A stretch of 64,000 nucleotides of DNA from Plantago major. Taxonomy: Eukaryota > Streptophyta > Magnoliopsida > Lamiales > Plantaginaceae. The translations under genes were made by a program, and so were the position numbers. The stretch lies in the NCBI GenBank assembly GCA_026545765.1, contig CM048840.1:53196580-53260579 (forward strand), written 5' to 3'. Below, piece after piece: positions 34,731 to 46,710 of this stretch. Position 1 is the stretch's first letter, and each line of letters begins with the position of its first letter. The notes beneath the pieces were generated by a model that was not told the origin of the DNA, searched no databases, and saw nothing but the letters and a program-made list of their open reading frames with translations.

Positions 34731-35684
34731 TCTATGTTTTGAAACTCGGTGGGTCGAACCGGGTGGGTAAACGGTCCGAAAACCCCAAAACTTGGAAAAA
34801 CTCGGAAACCGTTAAAAAACCGGGTTACTCGGCAAAAAATCGGGAAAAACCTGGTATATAACCGGGTTGAACCGGTTTGACCTTAAAAAAAAAAAACAGC
34901 CCTAACCTAGTAGATCTGCTCCTTCTGGACGCTATTTCTCTCACAACATTCATTCTCTACTTTTCTTATTTGAAGATTAGTCGGACCGCAAAGAATTAGA
35001 GTGAAAAAGTAGAAATAGGAAATGGTGGTGTGGAAAAAATCATTCCAATATAGCACCGTTTTTTCTTGCTTAGTTTTTCTTTGATGTTCTCTTGATCTGC
35101 GAGTTGTCTTCTCTTCTCCTTGGCGCCTTCTCCGTGCTTAGTTTTTCTTAGTATTTCTGAGTATGAGTGAAAGATGAAGAGTTTGAGCAGAGCATGGTAG
35201 GAATTGTTTTAGTTTGTTAGAGAGAACAATTACAAGGAGAAATATGTAGAAAGAAGATAGGGAGAAGAAAAAGGTGGCAGGTTCATTGAACAAGGACAAA
35301 GACAAGTAGTAGTACTGTATAGTACCGTGCACACAAAGATCAAAGCATCATTTTTACTAAGGATCCAATTAATTAATTAGTGTTGGGGTTTAATTAAAGG
35401 TTTTTTTAATATTTTAATTCTTTTTTAGTGTAGGATTATGAATAAATTTCTTAACAAAGTCCATTATAATCCGTATTTGATTATTGTGAGTCTTCCAAAT
35501 TGTTTGAACTACGAATTATTTGAAATTTTAGTAAATTCTCCTTCACCTTAAATAGTGGAAATGAAACATAAAATATAGTAGTAATTTTTAAATTGTATTA
35601 GTATGTTGACCCGAGTTGACCTGGTTGAACCTCCCTCAGTAGGTAGATCGGGTTGATTGTCAGGTCCGAGTTTCAAAACATAGA
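34731..35684. mobile_element. MITE-like element with TATGTTTTGAAACTCGG ends
   Basis: Inverted ends CTATGTTTTGAAACTCGG (left) and its complement (right) bound about 950 bp rich in AACCGGGT and GGTTGAACC words near both ends. No ORF of note and no exact target duplication (AAATAC against AAATCC at best). Confidence 0.55.
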
Positions 35685-35689
35685 TAAAA

Positions 35690-36866
35690 TCCCTATGTCC
35701 ACATCAGAACCCGATGAGGTGTCCTTAAAACGCCTCATCACTTCACCTCTTCTCTTCGTATTTCTTGTGAATCGCCTCATTGTTCCTGCAAGGAGCTCGT
35801 TAGAATCGAGGCACAGTCAGAAAGTAGGATTACTAGGCACACACCTTCCCCAAACCAATTTTTCGTACAATGGTCAGAACAAATTGCGTTTTAATCCAAT
35901 AACAAAATCGGCATGAATTCCTTAGTACGCAACAATCAACTAATGGAATAAGTGAACTCTTAAGCACAAAACGGAATAGGGAGTGCAACATCCTAAAATC
36001 GAAACTGCTCATACGCAATTAGACAATCCACAGTAGCATATTATGACAAAACTTCAAAATTCGAAGTGACAAAAGCTACTACATCATGGTATACGCATTA
36101 AGTAGGAAGAATTACGATTAAGATAGCAAAATACCCAAAATTGAAAAATTAGGGTTCATTGCCAATTACCTCAAATTCGGATGAATGTATGGATGGAATG
36201 TGCCTAGGATGGTGAAGATGAGTAGAGGACCAAAAACCCGTCTCAATGCAACAAGGATGGAAGAAAAAGATAAAGAATTGAAGAAGGAGGGAGATTTAGA
36301 GAGGGAGAAAAACCGAAGAGAAGAAAGGGGGAGGAGAATAATGAGACGGGGAGACTCATTGTCTCCCCTTTTAATCAAAGCTGGGACGCGTCCTGGCATA
36401 AATCTCGGACGCGTCCCGGGTGGGCGTTTTGAAATAGTGTCTAGGCAGAATCCAGGATGCGTCCTCCGCAAATTCTGGGACGCGTCCCAGAATGCGGCTT
36501 GTGGGGACGCGTCCTGGGATGCATCCCAGATCCCTGGTCAGTACTGTTCACGCCAAACACCCAAAAAAAATTTATGCTACCATTTTTTTTTAAATTTTTT
36601 TTTCCAAGAAATCAAAAGACAAAATACAAAGTATGATGCAAATGCAAATGCAAATGGACTAACGATGAAAATAAAATGTCTCAATACTTTAAATTCGAAA
36701 CAAAAAATTGAATCCAAGCAATACAAATGTCTTTAACAATTGAAAGGTAAAATGTCTAAAATGCAAATTAAGATGCTTGTGTTTATTGTCGTTAGCTCGA
36801 CTTCTTCAACATTCTAGATCACTTTGCGCCTAGGAGGCTCCTAGCTTTCCTGGTCCCCTTCCGGCC
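35690..36866 (-). other. 3' region of an Athila-like element with spliced-leader-like segment
   Basis: On the minus strand a cluster of GGGACGCGTCC palindromes (36384-36530) precedes a CT-rich leader and a donor-like GAG|GTAATT (about 36170), with intron-like A/T-rich sequence beyond. This repeats the arrangement at 43419-43790. CCTTCCCCAAACC (35846) resembles the purine-rich words near other 3' ends. No ORF remains downstream. Confidence 0.45.
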
Positions 36867-38690
36867 CTACAATTGTGAATAAATATATAGGTGACCAGTG
36901 TAAGCCCCCATGTACTCCTTGCTCCTATCATGTGAAGCAGATAAGTTGGAATTAGAATAGGCTAGCAACTTTCGTTGCTTGCCTTGTACCTCATATGTGT
37001 AGGTACGGGAATGGAGGTCGATCACCATGCGAGTTGCTTTGATGAAGGGGCGACCCAGTAGCATCGTATCACTTCCTTTGGCACCAAGCGCATGTGGTGG
37101 TGGCTCAATTACCACAAAGTCAGTAGGCACCTCATCTCCATCCAAATCAACCTTGACGCCCTCAATCAAACCCATTGGTCAGGTTCGGGATCCATCTGCA
37201 AGTAGCATTATGCACTTAACCGGTTTCATACCCTTGAGACCCAAGTCTTCGTAAGTACCAAACGTCATCAAGTTACAACTGGACCCAGTATCTACAACTC
37301 CCACTACATCGGGAGTCGCTCCTATCCCCACTAGCAGGTCGAAGCTATCAGAATCACTTAGACTTTTTGCTTCTTTTGGAATTACCTGTGACACTGCATC
37401 GACGGGTTTCTCAATCGCCTTCTCGACTGGATATTTCAAAACCAGAGGGACCGTTGGCTCCAGAATTTGAGCCTGACCAAGCTTAACAGGCTCTTCAACC
37501 TGAGGAATTATTCCCTTTCCATTAGAGCAAGAGCAAGTAGTGCTCCCCCCCCTCCCCCTGAGTTACCTGCACTGGGGGTGCCGATTCCTCGCTGACAGTA
37601 AACTTCACCATGAAGCTCTTCTCCACGGTACATGGAGGTGGAGGTTTCGGTGGTGCCTGTGGATTCTGTGGAGCGTTCTCATAAAAGTTGTTCCCGTAAC
37701 TCAAATTACTACGATCAGGCCCAAAGGTCTTGCTTCCCGTGAACTCGCCTTTGGGAACCCAGGCTCCCATCTGCTTATTCTGAGCCCAGTTGACCATCTC
37801 CTCATTTGAACTCTCATCCATAGCCTCAGGAAGTCTGCACATGTTAGCTCCATGCCCATACTTTCCACACAAATTGCACCTCTCATTGGCTTGGGTGTTT
37901 GGCAATGTTCCTGGGCTAAGGATCCTCACTTGCTGAACCACCTCCTGAGTCCTCGGAACATCAAGATCTTCAATAAGCTTACTCTCACTCCTATGGGTTC
38001 TCTTTCCCCGCACCCCCTTGTGCTGGGAATTCACAACCAGTTTCTCGAAGACTGCTTCGAGCTCCGCAGTCGTAGTCTCCATAATAGACCCTACTACACT
38101 CATGTCGACCAATTGCTGATCCTCCCTAGTCAGCCCATAATAAAAAATGTGGCACAGTGAGACGCTGTCGAACTTCTGATGTGGGCACTGTCCCAGAAGA
38201 TGCTTGAACCGTTCCCTGCACTCATAGAAGGATTCATCGTACCTCTGCTCAAACTTGCGGATTTTGTTACGGATGTCTGTGGTCTTGGTGTGGGGGAAAT
38301 ACGTCCCCATGAATGCCCTGTATATGTCATCCCATGTGTTCAGCGACCCCTCTGGCAGATGAAGAAGCCAAGTCTGGGCGTGATCCTGCATGCAGATTGG
38401 GAAGACCTTCTTCCTAATGTCTTCATTTGAAACTTGTCATTGGTCGGTATCTTTCCGACCACGCCTTCGAACTCCTTCAGGAATTTGACCACATCCTCAT
38501 TTTGCATCCCATAGTACTGCGGCATATCGTGGAAATGATAGGCCTTGATCTCCATGTTCCTGGCATCATTTGAAAGTACCACTGCCGGTCTGCCAACTTT
38601 AACTTCTCTTGGCTGATAGTAGTCCCCAAAGGTGTGTTGCATAGCCACATTCGCTCCTGCTTCTGCTCCTGGTCCAGTTGCATCACCCAT
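36867..38690 (-). pseudogene. Athila-like gag-protease remnant (third element)
   Basis: Gag begins at 38690 (MGDATGPGAEAG). The capsid region has HDMPQYYGM and WLLHLPEGSLNTW, and a CCHC zinc knuckle is present (CNLCGKYGHGANMC, about 37838-37882). The protease part contains GVVDTGSSCNLMTF with the catalytic D in DTGSS, then LLGRPFIKATRMVIDL (36867-37175). Frame changes occur near 38390, 37520 and 37180. As in the other Athila-like copies here, no reverse transcriptase or integrase follows. Its 5' leader is interrupted by the element at 38790. Confidence 0.8.
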
Positions 38691-38789
38691 TTCTATTGGT
38701 TGAAGTTGTTTTGATCTGATCTTACGAAGCCATATACCAATTTCGTTTACTGGGCTTGCAAGCTGAGTATTCTGAGATCTTCTACCATG

Positions 38790-39963
38790 TGATGCGCTCA
38801 GAAATTACTACTTATATTAACACAAGTAGAAAAGGCGATTGTTATGGACAAACAAGGCTTTTAACCACAGGGTCATTCTCTCGAGGAATTGATTAAGCTA
38901 GTTCTATAGAAGAGACTCCCTTGTGTTGGTTGTAAACAGATAGTGTGTGTGGATTGTGATACTTCAACCCTAGAATAAAATCTAACAATCACAAGACAAG
39001 GTAATACCTAGATCATGCAATTCTACAAACAAAGAAGTTAAATAAATCCTTTCATGAAGTGTGCTGATATGAGAAGGACCAATTAAGGGTACACTAGTCG
39101 CAGTTCATCACCTTGCTATTGCTAGTTCAGCCAAATAAGGGCTACAAGTACGTAATCACTGCAAAGAGGCTGTCACGAGCTATGCAATCATACAGATATA
39201 GCCTAATTAATGATTAAGACACTAACAAGTTCACACCGATACACCAAGATTCAGTAATCGAAGTAACAACCTGTCACGTACAAACTTAACAACAATTTGC
39301 ACGATAGATACCTGGATACGTCGGTGACAAGTGATCGTCTGAAAGGAAATATACTTCTATTGCAAGAGAGATTGAATCTCTAGAGTGTTTACAATGCTTG
39401 AATTGAAAGAAATTAGACTTAGAATGTATGAAGATATGAAAATGACTGAATACAAGTGGCCTATTTATAGAACCAAGGAAGTAGAAATTTGAAATCATGG
39501 TAAAAAACTGCTAGAAATCGTGGCCTTGACTCTGTCTCGCTAGCTCTCACCGTGGTGAGCCTATTCGTGGTGCCAGGCTCACCATGATGCCTTCTATTTG
39601 AGACGCTCAGATTCTGCTTGCTCTTCCGGACCCATGAGTCTGCTGGAGCTCACCGCGGTGAGCCTCCGATCCAGAGAAACTTCCTTTTTCCACTTCATCC
39701 TATTTTCACTCCCTTTTCTCAACCTCCTTGGAGTAATGGCCCACTTCTTGGCCTTAGTGTGGTTCTAGAAGCTTCGATGACCTTTAATTTGCACATTGAT
39801 CCTCCATCTTCTTGCCTTTTTTACTTAAAAACACCTAAAAAAGTACAAAAACACAAAAAATACCCAAAAGTGAAAATGCACTAAAACACTATAAAAAAGG
39901 CTAAAAGACATAACAAAATACGGTAAAAAGGACTAAATGAGTCGTTAAAATATCGATTCATCA
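38790..39963 (-). repeat. 3' LTR of the 38790 element
   Basis: 1174 bp, TGATGCGCTCAG...GATTCATCA on the plus strand. Minus-sense TATAAATAG lies at about 39463-39474. The upstream patch 39545-39665 holds CTCACCGTGGTGAG and CTCACCGCGGTGAG. Confidence 0.9.
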
Positions 39964-40570
39964 AACTCCCCAAATTGAACCTTTGCTCGCCCTCGAGCAA
40001 AGAAAACTCTAAAACGTCCTAGAAAAGAAAAAACACATAGACACACACGACACAACACAGAAGAGTTCAATCAACAAGCTACCGGAACAACTATTGCAAG
40101 AGTCAAGCCTAAAACTGATGTAAACTTGTATCCCCTCTAACGTTGGCAATTAGCTTAGCAAAGATCACAATCTTCCGTTTCACAAGTAAATAAAACTTCG
40201 ATTTACCATAGCAGTCCCTCACAAAGGACAATATAAGTGCAACTCAAGTCTCTCTTTTGGAAGTGTACAATAAATAAAGGTAATCGCTCAAGACTGAACT
40301 TAGGAAGGTGACAACAAACGTCACAAAGCTGCCACTAATATTACATGCTTTTGCACTCAATTCAAACGAATCAAAAAGGACTTTTTAGTGAAAGGGTCGA
40401 AATCAATACATAGAATAGAATTAGTTGCCGTTCTCGTGCTTTGCTCTTTTTGCACATATTATTTTTCTTTTTGTTCTTGTGCTTTGCTCTTTTTGCACAG
40501 ATTTTCATATTTGTTCATTTTTTTTTTATCTCAATGTTGCAAGTGTATCCCAATAGGTTGCTCAAGATCC

Positions 40571-40800
40571 GCACTTTTGTGCGTGTCGGTTTGGAGTACA
40601 CCCCATCAACCCTCACAACATACAAGAACCACCCACGCACTGGTTTATAGGTAGTATTTGGCATGCAATTTGAGAACATAACCATCAACCCTCACAGCAT
40701 ACGTAAAATCAGCCCTGCGTTGGTTTATAGGTAGTATTTGGGAATGCCCAACACGATCTCAAACCATCACAAGTGATCCTGGAAAAACACTTCGAGATTT
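40571..40800 (-). other. Conserved 3' noncoding block, copy B
   Basis: Contains GCACTTTTGTGCGTGTCGG, GAGTACA, CCATCAACCCTCAC, GGTAGTATTTG, TGCCCAACACGATC and ACACTTCGAGA in order. The middle part is duplicated in tandem (40603-40660 and 40682-40740). GCAC-TTTT-GTGC can form a tetraloop hairpin. It lies between the last ORF (41727) and the 3' LTR. Confidence 0.8.
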
Positions 40801-41654
40801 TTCTTTTTTCTTTTTTTTAGAACGGCAGCAAGCAATACAAATTTTTTTTTCAAAATTGACCAAAAGCTCAAAATATAAAGTGGCGTGAGCCTGAGTATGA
40901 AGTAACAAGTACCCTTCTCCCCAAACCTGTTCCTTGGAACGAATTTGGGAATCGAGATAACAAGTCGAAAATGTCGTTTGTCATACCCGTTTTTAAAAAA
41001 ATGCACATGTATATGAAGTGGCGCAAGGATTGCCCTTGCTCATCCTACTAGAATCACACATTTACCGGTACAATATTTTTTCATCGGCTCAATAAGGCTT
41101 CTCACAGGCTTTTTGATTGCTAGAATAGGAAGACTTTCTATTTACAAGTGAAACGGACTAAAGTGATTTTTGAAAATTTCTTAATACTAGTTAAAGGCCA
41201 TCAAAGATCACATCAGTAAAAGGCTTAGCTTTCACAATAGATAACCGACTTATCAAAAGAACTCAACCTCGACACACAAATTTTTTTGAAAATAGGCAAA
41301 AAGATGACTCACACAAGACTAAGCAAAAGTGGCTAACATACCACCCCACATAATCACAAGAGAGGCAAACATACCACTCAACACCAACAAACTAAAAAAT
41401 ACAAAAACAAAGAAACACATATATACATATATACAAAGCAGCGTAAAAAGTTCATACCGAGGCATTTAATCAAAAGAACATACAACTTCCCTCCTCAAAC
41501 CTATTCAATAGCTAGACCCTTGCATATAGAATAAATAAAAAGAATAAGTTGTAGAGTTACCACCCGTAGTATGCCTCGGTCGGCATGATCAATGGAAAGA
41601 GGGCGGACTGTGGGGTCCGGAAGACGATCCTCCTCCAAAGTACTGCTGCCACAT

Positions 41655-41655
<1 letters not shown>

Positions 41656-41693
<38 letters not shown>
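41656..41693. repeat. (CT)n microsatellite
   Basis: About 19 CT dinucleotides at the end of the element's last ORF. Confidence 0.95.
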
Positions 41694-41696
<3 letters not shown>

Positions 41697-41726
41697 CAAT
41701 CTCCTTTCTGCCCTCACATCTAACTC

Positions 41727-42975
41727 TCATAAGGACGCTAAGTTGGAGGAACTGCTCTGTTCCCAATTATCCATCCTCTGAGTGAGGTTATTGGCGTACT
41801 GATGCACTTGTGCTACCTCATTGGAAAGGTTTTGGTAGCTAGTGTTGAGCTCGCCATATTGGATAAGCAAATGGTTGTGTTGTTCCTCGATGGCACGGAA
41901 TCTCGGGCCAGCCCATTGCTCGAAATGAGCTTGCATCTCCTCAAAGTACCGAGAGTAGTTAGATGTTCCGGCACCATGTCGTGCTTCCTGTTGGGTGCCT
42001 TCATCAATGGGATGTTCTAGATCTCTTCCTCCTTCATCATATTCCTCAGGATCAAGCTCTTCTTCCACCTCCATATCATCCACATCATTGCGAGCTTCAA
42101 ACCCTATAGGTCCCTTGCCGAATTTTGGATTATGCTGTTCACATCTCTGGCAGACAATGCATTCTTCCATTCCCCATTTTTGGATATCCCCGGAACTCGG
42201 GCTGCTTCACACAATCGTGTGATGATGCTCAGGAAAGCTAACCCCTTCAGTTTATGTCGATGGGTGAATGTTTCCCCCACAATTATTTCCCTGATGTTAA
42301 TGAAATCCCCCTCCATGAATGCTCCAACAAGTCTCGCAATAGGAGCAGGCATATGCGAGAAATAAGTCATAGGTATCACCGAGTACTGTAACCAATGGGA
42401 GAGAACGCGAGCCATTGGGAGAAGAAACCTCTTCTCCACCTTCTTCCTCTGCAACTGAATAAGGCATAGGGGGCTTGCCACCTTATAGAGATCTCCTTCC
42501 GTAAAGAAGTCGCCTTGTGAATTATAGTAGTTGTATACCCCTTTATCCCTGGTCAGATCATACTCTTCACGGACTCCCAAGAGACCGTTGATGGCTTGAG
42601 GAGTGTACATGATGTTCTTCCCTCTCACCTTGACAACCCCACTCTCAGTACGCTCTGCAAAGTTGATGTAGAACTCCATAACAAGAGTCGGATCAAACTC
42701 ACGCTCCTCCGCTGTAAGACTTTCCCATCCAAGATCTTCGATTCTCTTCCAAATAAGCAGAGGAAGATCACTATGGTTGCGGGGAAATGAGATCCCCTCT
42801 CCGGTATTATGCTCCTTGGTTGAGAGATGTTTCGAACCCTGATTTTTTCTCCAATGGGAGAAAGAGCAAATCCATATTTGTCCGGTCGAGGTGCATCCGC
42901 CTCGTTTTGCCTTCGGGTCCTACTCCCTGATGCTTCGTTCGTTCCACAGGGCAAGGTCACCTTTTTCCTAGGCAT
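41727..42975 (-). pseudogene. Plant retrotransposon-associated ORF (putative plant transposon protein domain)
   Basis: It begins at 42975 (MPRKKVTLPCGTNEASGSRT) right after an acceptor-like CCTTGTAG (about 42981). It changes frame near 42680 to MEFYINFAERTESG and VRGKNIMYTPQAINGLLGV, and again near 42150 to an acidic, coiled-coil tail (HFEQWAGPRFRAIEEQHNHL). I relate it to the uncharacterised plant transposon domain found in Athila-type elements (PF20167-like, from memory). Function unknown. At least two shifts break it. Confidence 0.6.
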
Positions 42976-43418
42976 TGTCCTACAAGGAACATGTTAGCAC
43001 ATCCCTTCACATTTTTTGCACCAAAAAGCGTTACAAATAGCAACTATCATGCCTTATCCGATCACATAAAAACATGTAGTCCATAGTGCATGCAATTGTT
43101 GCCTACTTACTTCCCCAGTCCAAATTTCATCAAATCATCCAATCAAGATGCCTAATCCTATACAATAATCAATCATTCCATAGTGCATTCCGTAATGTAA
43201 ATGAATTTGGTTAAACAATCAATCAAACAAGCATTATCATTGATCACATACCATCATATCACATATAGGATGAAACCAAGTATGTCTAAGAGCACCCACT
43301 AAGCATATTTTGCAAGAATCAAGCAAAAAAGAGTATGAACAAGGTAATGTTACTTCAAATCAAGATAGGATAGCAACAAACAAGTTCAAACAACCATAGT
43401 GGAACATCAATTAAACAC

Positions 43419-43790
43419 TTAGACATGCATAATTCTAAAAACTCCCAAAATTGAGTAGAAAGTTAGGGTTTGAAGAGAATTACCTCGATTCCTATGCAAT
43501 TGATGGATGAAAAGATGAATTGATGCTTGAATCAAAGAGAGAACACTGTAGCTTTGTAAAGATACCAAGATCAAGTGTTTTGGTGAAGAAATAAGGGATT
43601 TGGAAGATTTTGGGGCAAGAAAACGCGAGCACGGCGAGGTGAGAAGTGAGAAAAGTGAAGAAAAATCGGGCACCTCGCCGTTCTAAATACTAGGCCTCGC
43701 CGCGGTCCACAAATTGCCGAAAATATTCATCTTTTTGGGACCGCGGGGAGCTCATTCTCCCACCGCGGTGAGTCCTGTTTTCGCTTTTTT
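43419..43790 (-). promoter_or_regulatory. Internal leader/promoter-like segment
   Basis: On the minus strand, GC-rich palindromes (CTCACCGCGGTGGGAG, GGACCGCGGCGAGG; 43640-43780) precede a CT-rich leader and the donor-like ATCGAG|GTAATT (about 43482). With the acceptor at about 42981 this would give a 500-nt intron just before the ORF at 42975. Confidence 0.45.
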
Positions 43791-43929
43791 TTTTTTTTTT
43801 ATAAAAGAGACTACTTAAATGCAATGTGTTAAATGTACAAAGAAATGCTCCTATAACTATATGCAAAGCAGTAAAGTCGCAAAGGTTTAGAATCGTGTGC
43901 TAGACTCTTCCGTTTCACTATACGGGTAC

Positions 43930-44850
43930 TCTTCAAGCTCGAATTCCTGAACCCCCGGGTTTCCTCCCGGGAAGCGCCTTTTTTTTATAGTCGTTAGCTA
44001 GACTGCTTTAGATTACCGTTATCTGTTCTCATACAGGAACGAATTTTGAGCAGGCGTCGAGCCTACTTGGAGCTTCCAGTGAATACCTTCTGCTCCATTG
44101 TGTGTTGATCACACAATACTCATGTAATCCTGCAAACGAGTATGTCGAGAGTTAATATGTTCAAATTTAAGCACATAACACTCATAAATAGGAAACAAAG
44201 AAAAAGGGCAAAAAGGATCAACAAAACTCCCCTCGGGTAATGACATATGTGTGGTGTCGGGGTGATGAGGCACAGTGCTCTCTATGGGCTCAAGTGGCAT
44301 GGAAGTGCTTTCTAAATCTGGGGTACCCATCATCAAACAGAAAAGAAGTATCTTTATCTGGCGTAGAAATGGAATCTGACGTCTCTTCTTCCATCACTTT
44401 AGACTCAACTAGTTCCCTTCGAAGTAGACACGTTGGCATGAACCCCATGGAATGCATCCTAGTCAGATAAGCAGTCAGTTCAAAGAACTCTCTTGCCTGA
44501 TCTAGATCCACACCCTCGATGCAACCACCGATAATAACATTCACTATCTTCCTATTCTCCCCTCTTAGCGTTTTGCGAAAATAGAACATCATGCTCTCCT
44601 CCGACAAATCGTGATCCGGCCACTCTTGCTCAAATTCCAAATACCTGTACCAAGTATCATGGAATTTTTCATCCTCTCCTTGCTCGAAGTGAAAGAGATT
44701 CCTATTGGCAATGCAATATATATCTCTCGTTGTGCCCATATTCTCCATTGTCACACACTTCGTAGTAAGAGACATCCATATTACCCTACACACACAAAAA
44801 CAAGAAACCAGGATTAGTTCCGCCCAAGCAATTGAAAATAAAAAAGACAT
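43930..44850 (-). pseudogene. Gag fragment of the 38790 element
   Basis: The minus-strand frame 44290-44850 contains NLFHFEQGEDEKFHDTWYRY and MMFYFRKTLRGENRKIVN. These match the Athila Gag pattern seen in the neighbour (SFYECRERFKHLLGQ, HIFYYGLTREDQQLVD). The rest of gag is missing. The word CTTCCCGGGAGGAAACCC (minus sense, 43955-43975) parallels the pol-end-like word at 12573-12600. Confidence 0.6.
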
Positions 44851-44988
44851 AAAAAGTACAAAAATTGAGTTTTAAAGATTTTCTATTTTTTTTTGTTTTT
44901 TTTCCAAATAAAAGATACTTAACTAACACAATTGATCCTACACTAAAAGAACGTAGGAATCAATTCCCTGGCAGCGGCGCCAAATTTC

Positions 44989-46171
44989 TGATGCGCTCAG
45001 AAATTACTACTTATATTAACACAAGTAGAAAAAGTAATTGTTATAGACATACATGGCTTTTAACCACATGGCCGTTCTCTCGAGGAATTGATTAATCTAG
45101 TTCTATAGAACAGACTCGCTTGTGTTGGTTGTAAACAAATAGTGTGTGTGGATTGTGATACTTCAACCCTAGAATAAAATCTAACAATCACAAGACAAGG
45201 TAATACCTAGATCATGCAATTCTACAAACAAAGAAGGTAAATAAATCCTTTCATGAAGTGTGCTGATATGAGAAGGACCAATTAAGGGTACACTAGTCGC
45301 AGTTCATCACCTTGCTATTGCTAGTTCAACCAAATAAGGGCTACAAGTACGTAATCACTGCAAAGAGGCTGTCACGAGCTATGCAGTCATACGGATATAG
45401 CCTAATTAATGATTAAGACACTAACAAGTTCACACCGATACACCAAGATTCAGTAATCGAAGTAACAACCTGTCATGTACAAACTTAAACAACAATTTGC
45501 ACGATAGATACCTGGATACGTCGGTGACAAGTGATCGTCTGAAAGGAAATATACTTCTATTGTAAGAGAGATTGAATCTCTAGAGTGTTTACAATGCTTG
45601 AATTGAAAGAAATTAGACTTAGAACGTATGCAAATATGAAAAAGACTGAATACAAGTGGCCTATTTATAGAACCAAGGAAGTAGAAATTTGAAATCATGG
45701 GAAAAAACTGCCAGAAATCGTGGCCTTGACTCTGTCTCGCCAGCTCTCACTGCCGTGAGCCTATTCGTGGTGCCAGGCTCTTCTCTTCAAGACTGTTCGT
45801 GTTCTGTTTGCTCTTCTGGACCGCGGTGAGCCTCCGCGTTGCTGGAGCTCACCGCGGTGAGCCCCCATCCGGAGAAACTACCATTTTCCCACTTCTTCCT
45901 ATTTTCACTCCCTTTTCTCAACCTCCTTGTCACCTCCTTGGAATAATGGCCCACTTCTTGGCCTTAGTGTGCTTCTAGAAGCTTGGATGAGCTTTAATTT
46001 GCACATTGGTCCTCCATCTCTTACCTTTTACCTAAAAACACTTAAAAAAGTACAAAAAGACACAAAATACCCAAACGTGAAAATGCACTAATACACTATA
46101 AAAAAAGGCTAAAAGACATAACAAAATACGGTAAAAAAGACTAAATGAGTCGTTAAAATATCGACTCATCT
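44989..46171 (-). repeat. 5' LTR of the 38790 element
   Basis: Begins TGATGCGCTCAG and ends GACTCATC(T). It is adjacent to the tRNA-Asp-type primer-binding site. GC-rich palindromic patch at 45743-45863. A short extra CACCTCCTTGT duplication distinguishes it from the 3' LTR. Confidence 0.9.
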
Positions 46172-46710
46172 CCGTGCATACACCTGAAGTATTAATTACA
46201 CAGATCAAATACCTTGAGGAAATCTTTGGTTCTGTCAGTGTTCAAATCCATAGGCAAGATCGATAGCAATAAACAAACAAAAACACTTAAACACTCCTAA
46301 CACTTGTTTGTTGTTTTCTTAGATGTTGCCTTTCCTATTATGTTAAATTGTTGTACTTTATATTTCACTGTTTGTTTGTTGCTTTTAATGAAGATGTCCA
46401 AGTTCTGGAACTTAGATCGGTGCATATGGTTTATCGTATTAATATCCTTTCAAACATTTCACCCAAACGAAAATGGGGCTTACCTTATTGATTGTGTCTT
46501 AGATTATAAATAAGACAATTTTTGCTACATATATTTAGTTCATATGGTTCTTCTCGTCTCCAACTAATGTTGCTCAATCATGAATCAACTCATTGTTTCG
46601 CCAATACACTTACCTTGTAGTCCTATCTTGCAGCAACTGACAAGTGCTACATCTGATTATCTATACTTTGGTTTTATTACTCAACTGTATGTTCACATGT
46701 ATATAATTAG
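46172..46710. other. Stretch without recognised gene
   Basis: A/T-rich. It may include leftover leader of the gag-pro element and intron of the FIS1-like gene. The upstream FIS1 exons are not visible here. Confidence 0.4.

Larger units (their letters stand above)
38790..46171 (-). mobile_element. Non-autonomous Athila-like element with both LTRs
   Basis: Two LTRs of about 1.18 kb (38790-39963 and 44989-46171) share more than 95 percent of their bases by eye. The primer-binding site TGGCGCCGCTGCCAGGGA (minus sense, 44965-44982) and a polypurine-like CAATTTGGGGAGTT (39964-39978, minus sense) lie next to the right LTRs. Candidate target duplication: CCATG on the left, CCGTG on the right. Inside are a gag fragment, an internal leader, a two-part ORF of unknown role and the conserved noncoding block, but no pol. 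It sits in the leader of the gag-pro element at 36867-38690. Confidence 0.85.

Noticed and set aside
41557..41785. ORFs with Arg-Glu or Ser-Leu runs
   Set aside because: Translations of the (CT)n microsatellite.
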